From the NCBI GenBank assembly GCA_020249775.1, contig JADCFA010000023.1:1-64000 (forward strand): a DNA stretch of 64,000 nt, written 5' to 3'. The translations under genes were made by a program, and so were the position numbers. This stretch comes from Roseomonas sp. (GTDB taxonomy: Bacteria; Pseudomonadota; Alphaproteobacteria; Acetobacterales; Acetobacteraceae). The notes beneath the pieces were generated by a model. That model was not told the DNA's origin. It saw nothing but the letters and a program-made list of their open reading frames with translations, and did no database searches. Numbering within the stretch: the stretch's first letter is position 1; every line of letters begins with the position of its first letter. Positions 19,121-27,997 of this stretch are shown here, in pieces.

Positions 19121-19142
19121 ACAGCATTGCTAGGCCACGGTC

Positions 19143-19958
19143 ATGAAAACCGGGGTCTCCATGCTGGAAATCGAACGACTGACGCGGCGCTTTGGCAGCA
19201 AAACAGCGGTGGATGGCGTCAGCCTGTCCATCCCCGCCGGGCAGATGTTGGGCGTGATCGGGCGTTCCGGCGCGGGGAAATCCACGCTGCTGCGCATGGT
19301 CAATCGCCTGACGGAACCAAGCGAAGGCCGCATCATTTTCGATGGCCAGGATGTGACGCTGCTGAAGGGCCGGGCGTTGCGCGATTGGCGCATGCGCTCC
19401 GCCATGATTTTTCAGCAATTCAACCTGGTGCAAAGGCTTGATGTGCTGACCAATGTGCTGGTGGGCCGGCTCAATCAGCGCCCCATGCTGACTTCCATGT
19501 TCAAGATGTTCACGGCCGAAGAACGCGCCATGGCGCTGACCGCGCTTGATCGTTTTGACCTGGCCGAGGCCGCGCTGCAACGCGCGGATACACTTTCTGG
19601 TGGGCAGCAGCAGCGGGTCGCAATTGCGCGTGCGCTGATGCAGAATCCGCGCCTGATCCTGGCCGATGAGCCCATTGCCTCACTCGACCCACGCAATTCG
19701 AAGATTGTGATGGATGCCCTGCGCGATGTTAACCGCGACGGTATCACCGTGCTGGTCAATCTGCATGACCTGAGCACGGCGCGCGAGTATTGCGACCGGA
19801 TTGTTGCGTTGAATGGCGGGTGCGTGGTGTTTGATGGCGCGCCCGCCGAGCTCACCGCCGCCCGCATTCGCGAGGTTTATGGCGTGACTGAGGAAGAATT
19901 CGCCGAAGAAGCCGCGCAGGCTGTGGGCGCGACACCACGCAGCCTGATCGCCGCCTGA
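19143..19958 (+). CDS. phnC: phosphonate ABC transporter, ATP-binding protein
   Basis: 271 aa (265 if the second ATG at 19161 is used). ABC ATPase with Walker [11 protein letters not shown]-loop [19 protein letters not shown], signature [15 protein letters not shown], Walker [15 protein letters not shown] and switch histidine in [13 protein letters not shown]. The Q-loop and the NVLVGRLN stretch are characteristic of PhnC. First gene of phnCDEE directly behind a Pho box. It energises uptake of phosphonates or phosphite-like compounds. No C-P lyase genes (phnGHIJKLM) lie in the window. Confidence 0.95.
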   Translation: MKTGVSMLEIERLTRRFGSKTAVDGVSLSIPAGQMLGVIGRSGAGKSTLLRMVNRLTEPSEGRIIFDGQDVTLLKGRALRDWRMRSAMIFQQFNLVQRLDVLTNVLVGRLNQRPMLTSMFKMFTAEERAMALTALDRFDLAEAALQRADTLSGGQQQRVAIARALMQNPRLILADEPIASLDPRNSKIVMDALRDVNRDGITVLVNLHDLSTAREYCDRIVALNGGCVVFDGAPAELTAARIREVYGVTEEEFAEEAAQAVGATPRSLIAA

Positions 19959-19984
19959 TTTTCCCCCAAACAGGAGATCAAACC

Positions 19985-20983
19985 ATGATCACCCGCCGTT
20001 CCCTTGCCGGGCTTGCCGCTGGCGCTGCCCTGCTGCCAAGGCTTGTCCAAGCGCAGGTCTGGACTCCGCGCCGGACAGAGAGCTTCACCGAAGGCTTCCC
20101 CGCGCCGGGCCGCCGCCCTTGGGCCGATCAGGTGCCGCAACTGCGCATCGGGCTGATGGGCGGTGAGAATGAAGCTGATCGCCTGGGCCGCTTTGGCGCC
20201 TATCGCGATTTGCTGGAACGCAGCTTTGGTGTGCCGACCAGGCTTTTCCCGGCCTCTGATTATGCCGGCGTGCTGCAAGCCTTCAGCGCGAAGCAGATTG
20301 AAATGGCGGCGCTGGGCGCATCGCTCTATGCCGGCGCATGGCTTGATACCAATGGCGGGGTGGAGCCGCTTTTTGTCGCAGAAGAAGCGGATGGATCCAT
20401 CCATTACCTTTCCGTGATGGTGGTGCGCGCCGATAGCGGCATCACGAATTTGGAACAGATGCGCGGCAAGGCGCTCGCTTGGGCGGATCCGAATTCCGCT
20501 TCCGGCTACCTTATTCCGCGCTTTTCGCTCCGCCGCGCCGGCATTGGCGTGGAAGCCGGCCAGTTTTTCGGCCGCACCGGCTTTGGTGGCGGGCATGAAC
20601 AGGCGGTGGTTGCTGTGCTGCAACGCCAATATGATGCTGCCATGACCTGGACCTCTGGCCAGGGTGATGAGACGCAGGGCTTCAGCCGCGGCAATCTGGC
20701 CGCCATGGTGCAAAAGGGGCTGCTGAACATGCGCGATTTGCGCATCATCTGGCGGTCTGAACCCATCCTGAACGGCCCGATGGGCACGCGCACCGATCTT
20801 CCCGCTGCCTTCAAGGAAGATATCAAGCGCTTCCATTTGGCGCTGCCCAAGACGCATCCCGATATCTACAAGCAGATCGAACGCGGCGGCGGCATGGGGT
20901 ATCGTGAAGTGCGCCATCAGGATTTCGAACTTTTCGTCGAACTCCGGCGTGAGGAAGCCGCCGCGCGTCGTCGCCGTTCCTAA
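19985..20983 (+). CDS. phnD: phosphonate ABC transporter, substrate-binding protein
   Basis: 332 aa periplasmic receptor. The signal peptide starts MITRRSLAGLAAGAALLPRLVQAQ with an RR pair. The body shows PhnD features: LRIGLMGGENEADRLGRF, FGVPTRLFPASDYAGVLQAF, IEMAALGASLYAGAW, and SASGYLIPRFSLRRAGI for the conserved serine/tyrosine phosphonate-binding strand. A good ribosome site (AGGAGAT) precedes the ATG. Spaced 26 bases from phnC. Confidence 0.93.
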   Translation: MITRRSLAGLAAGAALLPRLVQAQVWTPRRTESFTEGFPAPGRRPWADQVPQLRIGLMGGENEADRLGRFGAYRDLLERSFGVPTRLFPASDYAGVLQAFSAKQIEMAALGASLYAGAWLDTNGGVEPLFVAEEADGSIHYLSVMVVRADSGITNLEQMRGKALAWADPNSASGYLIPRFSLRRAGIGVEAGQFFGRTGFGGGHEQAVVAVLQRQYDAAMTWTSGQGDETQGFSRGNLAAMVQKGLLNMRDLRIIWRSEPILNGPMGTRTDLPAAFKEDIKRFHLALPKTHPDIYKQIERGGGMGYREVRHQDFELFVELRREEAAARRRRS

Positions 20984-20985
20984 AC

Positions 20986-21888
20986 ATGCAGGAAGCCTAT
21001 GCCACCAGCCTTCCCGCGGTGATCCGCGGGGAGGAAGCCTTTCAGGCGGCACGCCGGCAAAAGCGCAACGCCGCGCTTTTCGGCGCTGCGGTGGTATTGG
21101 TGTGCCTGCTTGTTGCCGCCTGGATCAGTGAGGCGCATCCCGCGACACTCTGGGCCGGGCTGCCGCGCATTGGCGAGTATTTTATCCGCATCCTGCCGGA
21201 TTTGCGCTGGGATGCGCTGTTTGCGAATGCGGAGACTGAGGGTTCCATCGCCTTCTGGTTCTATCGCCTGCCGGAATGGGCTTTGCTGATTGTGGAAACC
21301 GCCAATATGGCGGCGCTGGCAACTCTGCTTGGCTCTGCGCTGTCGCTTGCGCTGGCCTTCCCGGCCGCGCGGAATATTGCGCCCTCAGGCACACTCTATC
21401 ACCTCACGCGGCGCTTTCTGGAAGCGCTGCGCACCATCCCGGAAATCGTCTATGCGCTGATTTTCGTCTGGGCCTTTGGCGTTGGCGCACTCGCGGGCAT
21501 TTTGGCGATTGCGCTGCACAGCGCGGGCGCCAATGGCAAATTGTTTGCTGAAGCGATTGAGAATGCGGATATGAAGCCTTGGGATGGCGTGACAGCCGCG
21601 GGGGGCAGTTGGTTCGCTGCCTGCCGCTTTGCCATCCTGCCGCAGGTGCTGCCCAATTTCCTGTCCTATCTGCTGCTGCGTTTTGAAGTGAATATCCGCT
21701 CCGCGAGCGTGATCGGCTTTGTCGGCGCCGGCGGCATTGGTGAGGAGCTCTATAAGGTGATCTCCTTCAATTATTACGAGGAAATCAGCGCCATCATTCT
21801 GCTGATCATCCTGACTGTCGCCTGTGTTGACCTACTATCCGAAAGGCTGCGCCACGCCGCGATTGGCCGGCTGGAGGCTGCACGATGA
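20986..21888 (+). CDS. phnE: phosphonate ABC transporter, permease
   Basis: 300 aa inner-membrane permease beginning 2 bases after phnD. Six hydrophobic segments can be seen, the first at about residues 33-48 (AAVVLVCLLVAAWI). The ABC permease coupling loop (EAA motif) appears around ADMKPWDGVTAAGGSWFAACRFAILPQ. The RTIPEIVYALIFVW and VGAGGIGEELYKVI segments are typical of PhnE. It forms the translocation channel with the second permease encoded next. Confidence 0.93.
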   Translation: MQEAYATSLPAVIRGEEAFQAARRQKRNAALFGAAVVLVCLLVAAWISEAHPATLWAGLPRIGEYFIRILPDLRWDALFANAETEGSIAFWFYRLPEWALLIVETANMAALATLLGSALSLALAFPAARNIAPSGTLYHLTRRFLEALRTIPEIVYALIFVWAFGVGALAGILAIALHSAGANGKLFAEAIENADMKPWDGVTAAGGSWFAACRFAILPQVLPNFLSYLLLRFEVNIRSASVIGFVGAGGIGEELYKVISFNYYEEISAIILLIILTVACVDLLSERLRHAAIGRLEAAR

Positions 21889-22712
21889 ATGATGCCACCA
21901 TCACCACCTGGCGCGCGCGCATGCCCGCCGCCTTTGGGCCAGGGCCTATGCAACGCGGCCTGCGCTTTCTGGGCCTTGCGCTGTTTCTGGCCTGGTTCAT
22001 TGGCGCGCTTTGGTATTTTGATTTCTCGCCCGCGCGGCTTTGGAATGGCTTGGGCGGGCTTGGCAAGATTGTTTTGCTGATGATCCCACCCTCCCCGGGG
22101 GAGCTTTGGATCGAAATCCTGAAGGGCCTGACTGAAAGCGTCGCCATGGCCTTCCTCGGCACTTTTCTGGCCGCACTTGTCGCCATTCCGCTGGGCTTCA
22201 TGGGCGCGCGCAATGTGGTGACGGTCACGCTGCTGCGCTTTTCCTTCCGCCGCGTTCTGGATGGTATGCGCGGCGTGGATCAATTGATCTGGGCTTTGGC
22301 CTTTGTGCGCGCGGTGGGGCTTGGGCCACTGGCTGGGGTGCTCGCAATATTTGTTTCGGATATCGCTATCCTGTCGAAGCTTTATGCAGAGGCCATTGAA
22401 AACGCCGAAAAGCGCCAGGCAGAAGGTGTCACGGCCGCTGGTGGTGGGCGCCTGCTTGGCATCCGCTTCGGGCTTCTGCCGCAGGTCGCACCCGTTATGC
22501 TCGCCCAGGCACTCTATTTCTTTGAAAGCAATACGCGTTCCGCTTCCATCCTGGGCGTTGTGGGGGCGGGCGGGATCGGGTTGCAAATCGCCGAACGCAT
22601 CCGCGTGCGCCATTGGGATGAGGTGGCTTTCATCATTATCCTGATGATCGTCACTGTCGCCGCGATTGATTGGATTTCCGGGCGCATCCGCCGCCGCCTG
22701 ATCAGCGCCTGA
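21885..22712 (+). CDS. phnE: phosphonate ABC transporter, second permease
   Basis: 275 aa, overlapping the first phnE stop by 4 bases (ATGA). PhnE homologue with AFLGTFLAALVAIPLGFMGARN, a coupling loop in KRQAEGVTAAGGGRLLGIRFG, and VGAGGIGLQIAERI, mirroring the first permease. The pair therefore most likely forms a heterodimer, as in other phnCDE1E2 operons. Six hydrophobic segments. Last gene of the operon; the next gene starts 78 bases downstream. Confidence 0.93.
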   Translation: MNDATITTWRARMPAAFGPGPMQRGLRFLGLALFLAWFIGALWYFDFSPARLWNGLGGLGKIVLLMIPPSPGELWIEILKGLTESVAMAFLGTFLAALVAIPLGFMGARNVVTVTLLRFSFRRVLDGMRGVDQLIWALAFVRAVGLGPLAGVLAIFVSDIAILSKLYAEAIENAEKRQAEGVTAAGGGRLLGIRFGLLPQVAPVMLAQALYFFESNTRSASILGVVGAGGIGLQIAERIRVRHWDEVAFIIILMIVTVAAIDWISGRIRRRLISA

Positions 22713-22790
22713 ACGGCCCAAGCCCAATTCCCGGGTGACGGCAGCGCCCAATCCAGCCTAGGCTTCCCTTATGGGGAAACCGGGACGGGC

Positions 22791-24311
22791 ATGAGCGAGA
22801 CAGCGCCGCAGGGGGGCATATTCAGTATCAGTGGGCGGCAATGGCTCATCCTGCTGATGGTGCAATTGGCCAATCTGCTGTTCGGCATGACCATCACGCT
22901 CGCCAATCTTGTGCTGCCGGATATGCGGGGCGCGCTTTCGGCGACACAGGATGAAATCTCCTGGGTCATTACGCTTAATCTGGTGGCGACAGCGGTCGCA
23001 ACGCCAGTGACGGGCTGGCTCGCGAGCCGGCTTGGCTGGCGCAATCTGATGCTTGGGACGGTAAGCGGTTTCACCATCTGTTCGTTGCTGTGCGGCATGG
23101 CGACCAGCCTTGATATGCTGATCCTGGCGCGGATCGGGCAGGGCGCCTTTGGTGCGCCGATCATGCCCATGGGGCAGGCGATATTGCTGGCTTCCTTCCC
23201 GCGCCATTTGCAGCCAACCGCGATTGTGATCTGGGGTGTCGGGGCGGTATTCGGGCCCGTACTAGGCCCAATCCTGGGCGCCATGGCGACCGAGGCGTGG
23301 AATTGGCGCGCGGCATTTTTCATGATTGTGCCGCCAGGGATCGCGACCTTGGTCTGCATCTGGTTTGCGCTGTCGGACCGAACGGAACGAAAGCCGATTT
23401 CCTTTGACTGGACAGGCTTTCTGGCGCTTTCCATTGCCATTATCTGCATTCAATTGATCCTGGATCGCGGCCAAAGGCTTGATTGGTTCGAAGCGCCGGA
23501 AATGATTGCCTGCGCGGTGATTGGCGCCATCAGCTTCTATATCTTTGCTGTGCATTGCCTTACCGCGCCGACGCCCTTCCTCAATCCCCGGCTATTGCTG
23601 GACCGCAACTTCGCCATTGGAACGGCGATTGCCTTTGTCATGGGGATGCTGGCCTTCACCAGTCTGACGCTATTTCCGACCATGCTGCATGATTTGCGCG
23701 GCTATCCGGATGACGCGGTGAGTATTCTGATCGCAGCGCGCGGCATGGGGAATTGGGTGGCGTTTCTGGTCGTGGTGCAGCTCACGCGATGGGCGCCGCG
23801 CTTTACCATTGGGCTTGGGCTTTTCTTTCAGGCGGCATCCGGTTTCTGGATGGCGCAATTCGACATCAATGTGACGGAAGCGCAGATCTTTTGGTCGCAT
23901 CTGCTGCAAGGTTTCGGGCAATCCATCGCCTTCACGCCCATGACCGTGATGGCGTTTTCAACCTTGCCTGCGCATCAGGTGACTGAAGGGTCGGCGATTT
24001 TCACGCTGATGCGCAATTTCGGATCAAGCCTGTTCATTTCCATCGCGGTGATGATGCTGATCAGGTCAAGCAGCGAGAATTACGCGCGGCTTGGCGAATT
24101 CGTGACCCCCTACAACAAGCTGCTTTTTTTGCCGAGCTTCCCGGCAAGCTGGGATCTGGAAAGCGCTTCCGGGCTGTTCCGTCTGGCGGGCGAAATCCAG
24201 CGCCAGGCGGCCATGATCGGCTATGTGAATGCGTTCCACCTGATGGCGGTGACGGCGGCGCTCAGCGTGCCGCTTGCCTTCTTCATGCAGCGGGCGAAGC
24301 GCCTGGGTTAG
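22791..24311 (+). CDS. DHA2-family (EmrB/QacA-type) MFS exporter
   Basis: 506 aa with about 14 hydrophobic helices, the DHA2 drug:H+ antiporter layout. Recognisable are the TM1 block MTITLANLVLPDMRGALSAT, motif A-like GWLASRLGWRNLMLG, and motif C-like GVGAVFGPVLGPILGAMATE followed by WNWRAAFFMIVPPG, which is the EmrB signature. No EmrA-type membrane fusion protein is adjacent, so it may work alone or with a distant partner. Substrate unknown. It lies 78 bases after phnE, probably on a separate transcript. Confidence 0.9.
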   Translation: MSETAPQGGIFSISGRQWLILLMVQLANLLFGMTITLANLVLPDMRGALSATQDEISWVITLNLVATAVATPVTGWLASRLGWRNLMLGTVSGFTICSLLCGMATSLDMLILARIGQGAFGAPIMPMGQAILLASFPRHLQPTAIVIWGVGAVFGPVLGPILGAMATEAWNWRAAFFMIVPPGIATLVCIWFALSDRTERKPISFDWTGFLALSIAIICIQLILDRGQRLDWFEAPEMIACAVIGAISFYIFAVHCLTAPTPFLNPRLLLDRNFAIGTAIAFVMGMLAFTSLTLFPTMLHDLRGYPDDAVSILIAARGMGNWVAFLVVVQLTRWAPRFTIGLGLFFQAASGFWMAQFDINVTEAQIFWSHLLQGFGQSIAFTPMTVMAFSTLPAHQVTEGSAIFTLMRNFGSSLFISIAVMMLIRSSSENYARLGEFVTPYNKLLFLPSFPASWDLESASGLFRLAGEIQRQAAMIGYVNAFHLMAVTAALSVPLAFFMQRAKRLG

Positions 24312-24439
24312 CTTTTGGCCCGCTGAGCGGAGGAATGCGATATACGCGGCCGAAGCCGCTTTCAGGCCAATCTTGTGCCTGTAGGCGGCGGGGATAGGGC
24401 TACAACCCCGCCGAGAGCCCGAGACCACCTGTTTGAGCA

Positions 24440-25159
24440 ATGCGCGCGACGGCCTATATGCTGCTTATGTCGTCCCTTGCCCGCGCCCTGCTGGTATTGT
24501 TGCTCGCCCCCTTGCTGGGCGCGCCGGCGGAGCGTCTGCCGACGCCAGACCCGCTCCGCGCCGCCGGCTGGCAGAAGGGCGGCTGGGCCGGCATCAAGCC
24601 CGCGACCTTCGAACCACTGACCGATGGCGGCTTGCGCATTACGGGTCTGGGCCAAGCGAGTTTTGTCTGGCGCAGCGTTTCCAAGGCAGATGCCTGCCTT
24701 TATTGGCGTTGGCGCGTAGATCAGGGTCCGCCGCCCACGCGGCTGGACCGCAAGGGCGGCGATGATCGGGCCATTGCGATTACTGTCGGCTTTGATGGCT
24801 GGCCGCCGGAGACAAGCTTTTTCCAGAAGGCTCAGTTCACCATGGCTCAGGCCATGGCCGGGGATCATCGCCTGCCACGCAGCATGCTTGTCTATGTCTG
24901 GGGCGGTACGGGGCAGGAACCACGCCCCTTCGCCAACCCCTATGTGGCCGGGCTCGGCAAAGTCTTCATCCTGCGCACCGCGACAACTGCACGCCAGCAA
25001 TGGTTCGAGGAAAAAATCGACCTTGGCAAGGATTGGCGCGCGGCCTTCAAGGGTGCGGGCATGCCGCCAGTGCTTGAAATCATGATTGGCACCGATGTGG
25101 ACGATACCAATGCCCGCCTGGATGCGCGGATAGACCGCATCCGCTTTGCCCCCTGTTGA
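24440..25159 (+). CDS. DUF3047-family secreted protein
   Basis: 239 aa with an N-terminal hydrophobic signal (residues about 10-30, LARALLVLLLAPLLGAPA). The body has the DUF3047 pattern: LRITGLGQASFVWRSV, CLYWRWRVDQ, DDRAIAITVGFDGW, SMLVYVWGG, RTATTARQQWFEEKIDL, and near the end IMIGTDVDDTNARLDARID. Members are predicted periplasmic beta-sandwich proteins without a known activity. The start could also be the ATG at 24461. It precedes fabI by 80 bases on the same strand. Confidence 0.8.
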   Translation: MRATAYMLLMSSLARALLVLLLAPLLGAPAERLPTPDPLRAAGWQKGGWAGIKPATFEPLTDGGLRITGLGQASFVWRSVSKADACLYWRWRVDQGPPPTRLDRKGGDDRAIAITVGFDGWPPETSFFQKAQFTMAQAMAGDHRLPRSMLVYVWGGTGQEPRPFANPYVAGLGKVFILRTATTARQQWFEEKIDLGKDWRAAFKGAGMPPVLEIMIGTDVDDTNARLDARIDRIRFAPC

Positions 25160-25239
25160 AGCAGCGGCGCCGGCATGATCCGGCGCAAGGCAGCCGCCCG
25201 CGCAAGTGGTAAAGGGCCGCCCATAGCACGGAGATTGCC

Positions 25240-26061
25240 ATGACAGAGCCCCATTCGGACCCGCTACCCGCCATCTGGAACCCGGATCAGCGCATCGGCG
25301 ATATGCTGAAGGGCAAGCGCGGCCTGGTGGTTGGCATTGCCAATGCCGATTCCATTGCATTTGGTGCTGCCGCGAAGCTTCGCGCCTTTGGTGCTGACCT
25401 TGCCGTGACCTGGTTGAATGACAAGGCCGAACCCCATGTGCGCCCCTTGGCCGAGCAGCTTGGCGCGGAAATCACCATGAAGCTGGATGTCGAAGCGCCC
25501 GGCGAAATGGAAGCGGTGTTCGAACGCCTGACGCGCGACTGGGGCTCGCTTGATTTCGTGATCCATTCCATCGCCTTTGCGCCGCGCGCGGATTTGCACG
25601 GGCGCGTGATTGATTGTTCGGCGGAAGGCTTCGCCCAGGCGATGCGCGTTTCCTGCTGGTCCTTCCTGCGCATGGCGAAGCTGGCGGAACCGATCATGGC
25701 GCCGGGCGGGGTGCTGGTGACCATGAGCTATTACGGCGCCGACAAGGTGGTTGCGAATTACAATGTCATGGGGCCGGTGAAGGCCGCGCTTGAAGCCTCG
25801 GTCCGCTATGCGGCGGCGGAACTTGGCCCGCGCGGTATCCGGGTTTTTGCGGTCTCGCCCGGGCCGCTCCGCACCCGTGCGGCTAGTGGCATTGCACATT
25901 TTGATGAATTGGTCGCTGATGCAAAGGAACGTGCGCCATCCCAGCGCCTGGTGGATATTGCGGAAGTTGGCCGCGTGGTGGCCTTTCTGGTGAGTGGTGC
26001 ATCATCCGGAATGACGGGCGATACGATCTATGTGGATGCGGGGCTGCATAATGTCGCCTGA
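25240..26061 (+). CDS. fabI: enoyl-[acyl-carrier-protein] reductase (NADH)
   Basis: 273-aa short-chain dehydrogenase-like enzyme for the last reduction of each fatty-acid elongation cycle. The cofactor site shows the FabI-type GKRGLVVGIANADSIAFGAA rather than the usual TGxxxGIG. The active-site tyrosine and lysine are in MSYYGADKVVANYNVMGPVKAA (Y-x6-K spacing of FabI), and VSPGPLRTRAASGI covers the substrate loop targeted by triclosan-type inhibitors. The ATG of ackA lies inside its last codons. The residues upstream of the Rossmann fold (1-24) are a short extension seen in alphaproteobacterial FabI. Confidence 0.93.
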   Translation: MTEPHSDPLPAIWNPDQRIGDMLKGKRGLVVGIANADSIAFGAAAKLRAFGADLAVTWLNDKAEPHVRPLAEQLGAEITMKLDVEAPGEMEAVFERLTRDWGSLDFVIHSIAFAPRADLHGRVIDCSAEGFAQAMRVSCWSFLRMAKLAEPIMAPGGVLVTMSYYGADKVVANYNVMGPVKAALEASVRYAAAELGPRGIRVFAVSPGPLRTRAASGIAHFDELVADAKERAPSQRLVDIAEVGRVVAFLVSGASSGMTGDTIYVDAGLHNVA

Positions 26062-27253
26062 AGCCAAGACAGACGCGCTTTTGGTGCTGAATGCGGGATC
26101 ATCATCACTGAAATTCGCGGTATTTGCCATTGAAGGGCGCGGATTGACGCAGCGCTATGATGGCCAAATGGAAGGCATTGGCGCGGCACCGCATTTCATC
26201 CTGCGCGATGCCGCGGGGGCGCGCATTGCTGAGCGCCAGTTTGTGGCGGCCGAGGCACCGAAGGGCCATGAAGGCGCCTTAGGCGTGATCCTAGAAGCAC
26301 TGAAACCGCTGCTGGATGGCGCCACGATGCGTGCCATTGGCCATCGCGTGGTGCATGGCGGGCGGGATTTGAGCGCGCCGGTCATGATCACCGATGCCAT
26401 CATGGCAAAACTACGCGCCCTGGTGCCTTTGGCGCCCTTGCACCAGCCGCATAATCTGGCCGGCATTGAAGCCGCCGCGCGGCATTTTCCGGGTGTGGCG
26501 CAAATCGCCTGTTTCGATACGGCCTTTCACCGAACACAAGGCCACGCTGCCGCAACCTTCGCGCTGCCGCCACGGTTTTTTGATCAAGGCATCCTGCGCT
26601 ATGGCTTTCATGGCCTGTCTTATGAATACATCACGCGCCGTCTGGCGGCGGAAGATGCCGCGCTTGGGCGTGCGCGGTTGGTGGTCGCGCATCTTGGCAA
26701 TGGCGCATCGCTATGCGCCATTGAAGGCGGACAAAGTCGCGCAACCACCATGGGTTTTACCGCGCTGGATGGTGTGCCCATGGGTACGCGCAGCGGCCAA
26801 TTGGACCCCGGCGTGGTGCTGCATATGCTTGATAGTTTACAGATGACATCATCTGAGATCGCGCATCTGCTCTATCACGATAGCGGCCTTAAGGGCATGT
26901 CCGGCGTATCGCAAGATGTGCGCGCCATTGAAGCCGCAGGCACCGCAGCCGCCGAAGCCGCTTTGGATCACTTCGCCTTTCGTGTGCGGCGTGAAATCGG
27001 CGCGCTGGCCGCTTCCATCGGCGGCATGGACGCCTTGGTATTTACCGCCGGCATTGGCGAGAATGCGCATGGCTTGCGCGCACGCATCTGCGCGGGGCTC
27101 GGCTTTCTGGGCATCAATCTGGACCCTGAAGCCAATGCCGCCAATCGCCCGGAAATTGGCCGTGCGGGTGATCCCGTCCGCGTGCTAATCCGCCCCACGG
27201 ATGAGGAAGCGATGATCGCGGAGCATGCCCTGGCATTGGTGGAAGTGGCCTGA
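26051..27253 (+). CDS. ackA: acetate kinase
   Basis: 400 aa starting at ATG 26051, inside the end of fabI (11-bp overlap), so translation is coupled. Interconverts acetate + ATP and acetyl phosphate + ADP. ASKHA-fold signatures: VLNAGSSSLKF at the N-terminus, GHRVVHGGRD with the substrate arginine, CFDTAFHRT, HLGNGASLCAIEGG (phosphate-binding loop) and FTAGIGENA (adenosine loop). The usual partner gene pta is not in the window. The fabI-ackA coupling suggests a link between acetyl-phosphate or short acid metabolism and fatty-acid synthesis; that is inference. Confidence 0.95.
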   Translation: MSPEAKTDALLVLNAGSSSLKFAVFAIEGRGLTQRYDGQMEGIGAAPHFILRDAAGARIAERQFVAAEAPKGHEGALGVILEALKPLLDGATMRAIGHRVVHGGRDLSAPVMITDAIMAKLRALVPLAPLHQPHNLAGIEAAARHFPGVAQIACFDTAFHRTQGHAAATFALPPRFFDQGILRYGFHGLSYEYITRRLAAEDAALGRARLVVAHLGNGASLCAIEGGQSRATTMGFTALDGVPMGTRSGQLDPGVVLHMLDSLQMTSSEIAHLLYHDSGLKGMSGVSQDVRAIEAAGTAAAEAALDHFAFRVRREIGALAASIGGMDALVFTAGIGENAHGLRARICAGLGFLGINLDPEANAANRPEIGRAGDPVRVLIRPTDEEAMIAEHALALVEVA

Positions 27254-27310
27254 GGCTTTACGCGGCTTCGTCGAAAGGCAAGCATGGCCGGAAACCAATA
27301 GGAGGAACCC

Positions 27311-27997
27311 ATGCTCGACAACCCCCCGCTGCTCACCATTCATCGTGGCCATCGCCGCCCTGACCGCGCGCTGATTGAAGCCTTTCGCGGCGCGCAGACA
27401 TCGCATTTGGTGGATGCCATGGAAGGGCGGGGCGCGCTTGATTACCGCATCAAGCCGATGGATCCTGACAATGCTGTCTTTGTTGGCCCAGCACTGACCG
27501 CGCTTGCCTATCCCGCTGATGTCGTCGGCGTTTATGGCGCGCTGCTGGAAGCGGAGGCGGGCGATGTGATTGTGGTCGCGAATGATGCCTATACCGCCAC
27601 CGCCGTGATCGGAGACCTGGTGGCCGGCATGATGAAGAATAAGGGAGTCGCGGCCTTCGTGACCGATGGGCTGGCGCGCGACCGCGCAGGCATTGTCGCG
27701 TCCCGCCTGCCGCTCTTTGCCGCCGGCATCATGCCGGCATCACCCGCGGCCAATGGCCCGGCGGTGGTGGGTGCGCCGGTGACGCTCGGCGGGCAGCATG
27801 TGCGCCCGGGCGATATCATCGTCGGTGATGCTGATGGCGTGGTGGTGGTGCCGCAGGATCAGGCGGCAGCGGTGCTGGAAAAACTCGCCGCCGTGCGCGC
27901 CGCGGAAGCCCGCGCCATTGCCGCGGTGGAAGCGGGTGCGACCGGCAATGACCGTATGCGCGCCATTGTCGGCAATGCGCGCATCATTGGCGCGTAG
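27311..27997 (+). CDS. RraA-like protein / HMG-CHA aldolase family
   Basis: 228 aa. RraA fold with GDVIVVANDAYTATAVIGDLVAGMMKNKG, VTDGLARDRAGI (the family's D-G-x-x-R-D substrate-binding block) and VRPGDIIVGDADGVVVVP. The presence of the catalytic-type DG..RD block makes an aldolase or oxaloacetate decarboxylase at least as likely as the RNase E regulator RraA of enterobacteria. A GGAGGA site lies 7 bases before the ATG. It starts 57 bases after ackA, possibly in the same transcript. Confidence 0.82.
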   Translation: MLDNPPLLTIHRGHRRPDRALIEAFRGAQTSHLVDAMEGRGALDYRIKPMDPDNAVFVGPALTALAYPADVVGVYGALLEAEAGDVIVVANDAYTATAVIGDLVAGMMKNKGVAAFVTDGLARDRAGIVASRLPLFAAGIMPASPAANGPAVVGAPVTLGGQHVRPGDIIVGDADGVVVVPQDQAAAVLEKLAAVRAAEARAIAAVEAGATGNDRMRAIVGNARIIGA

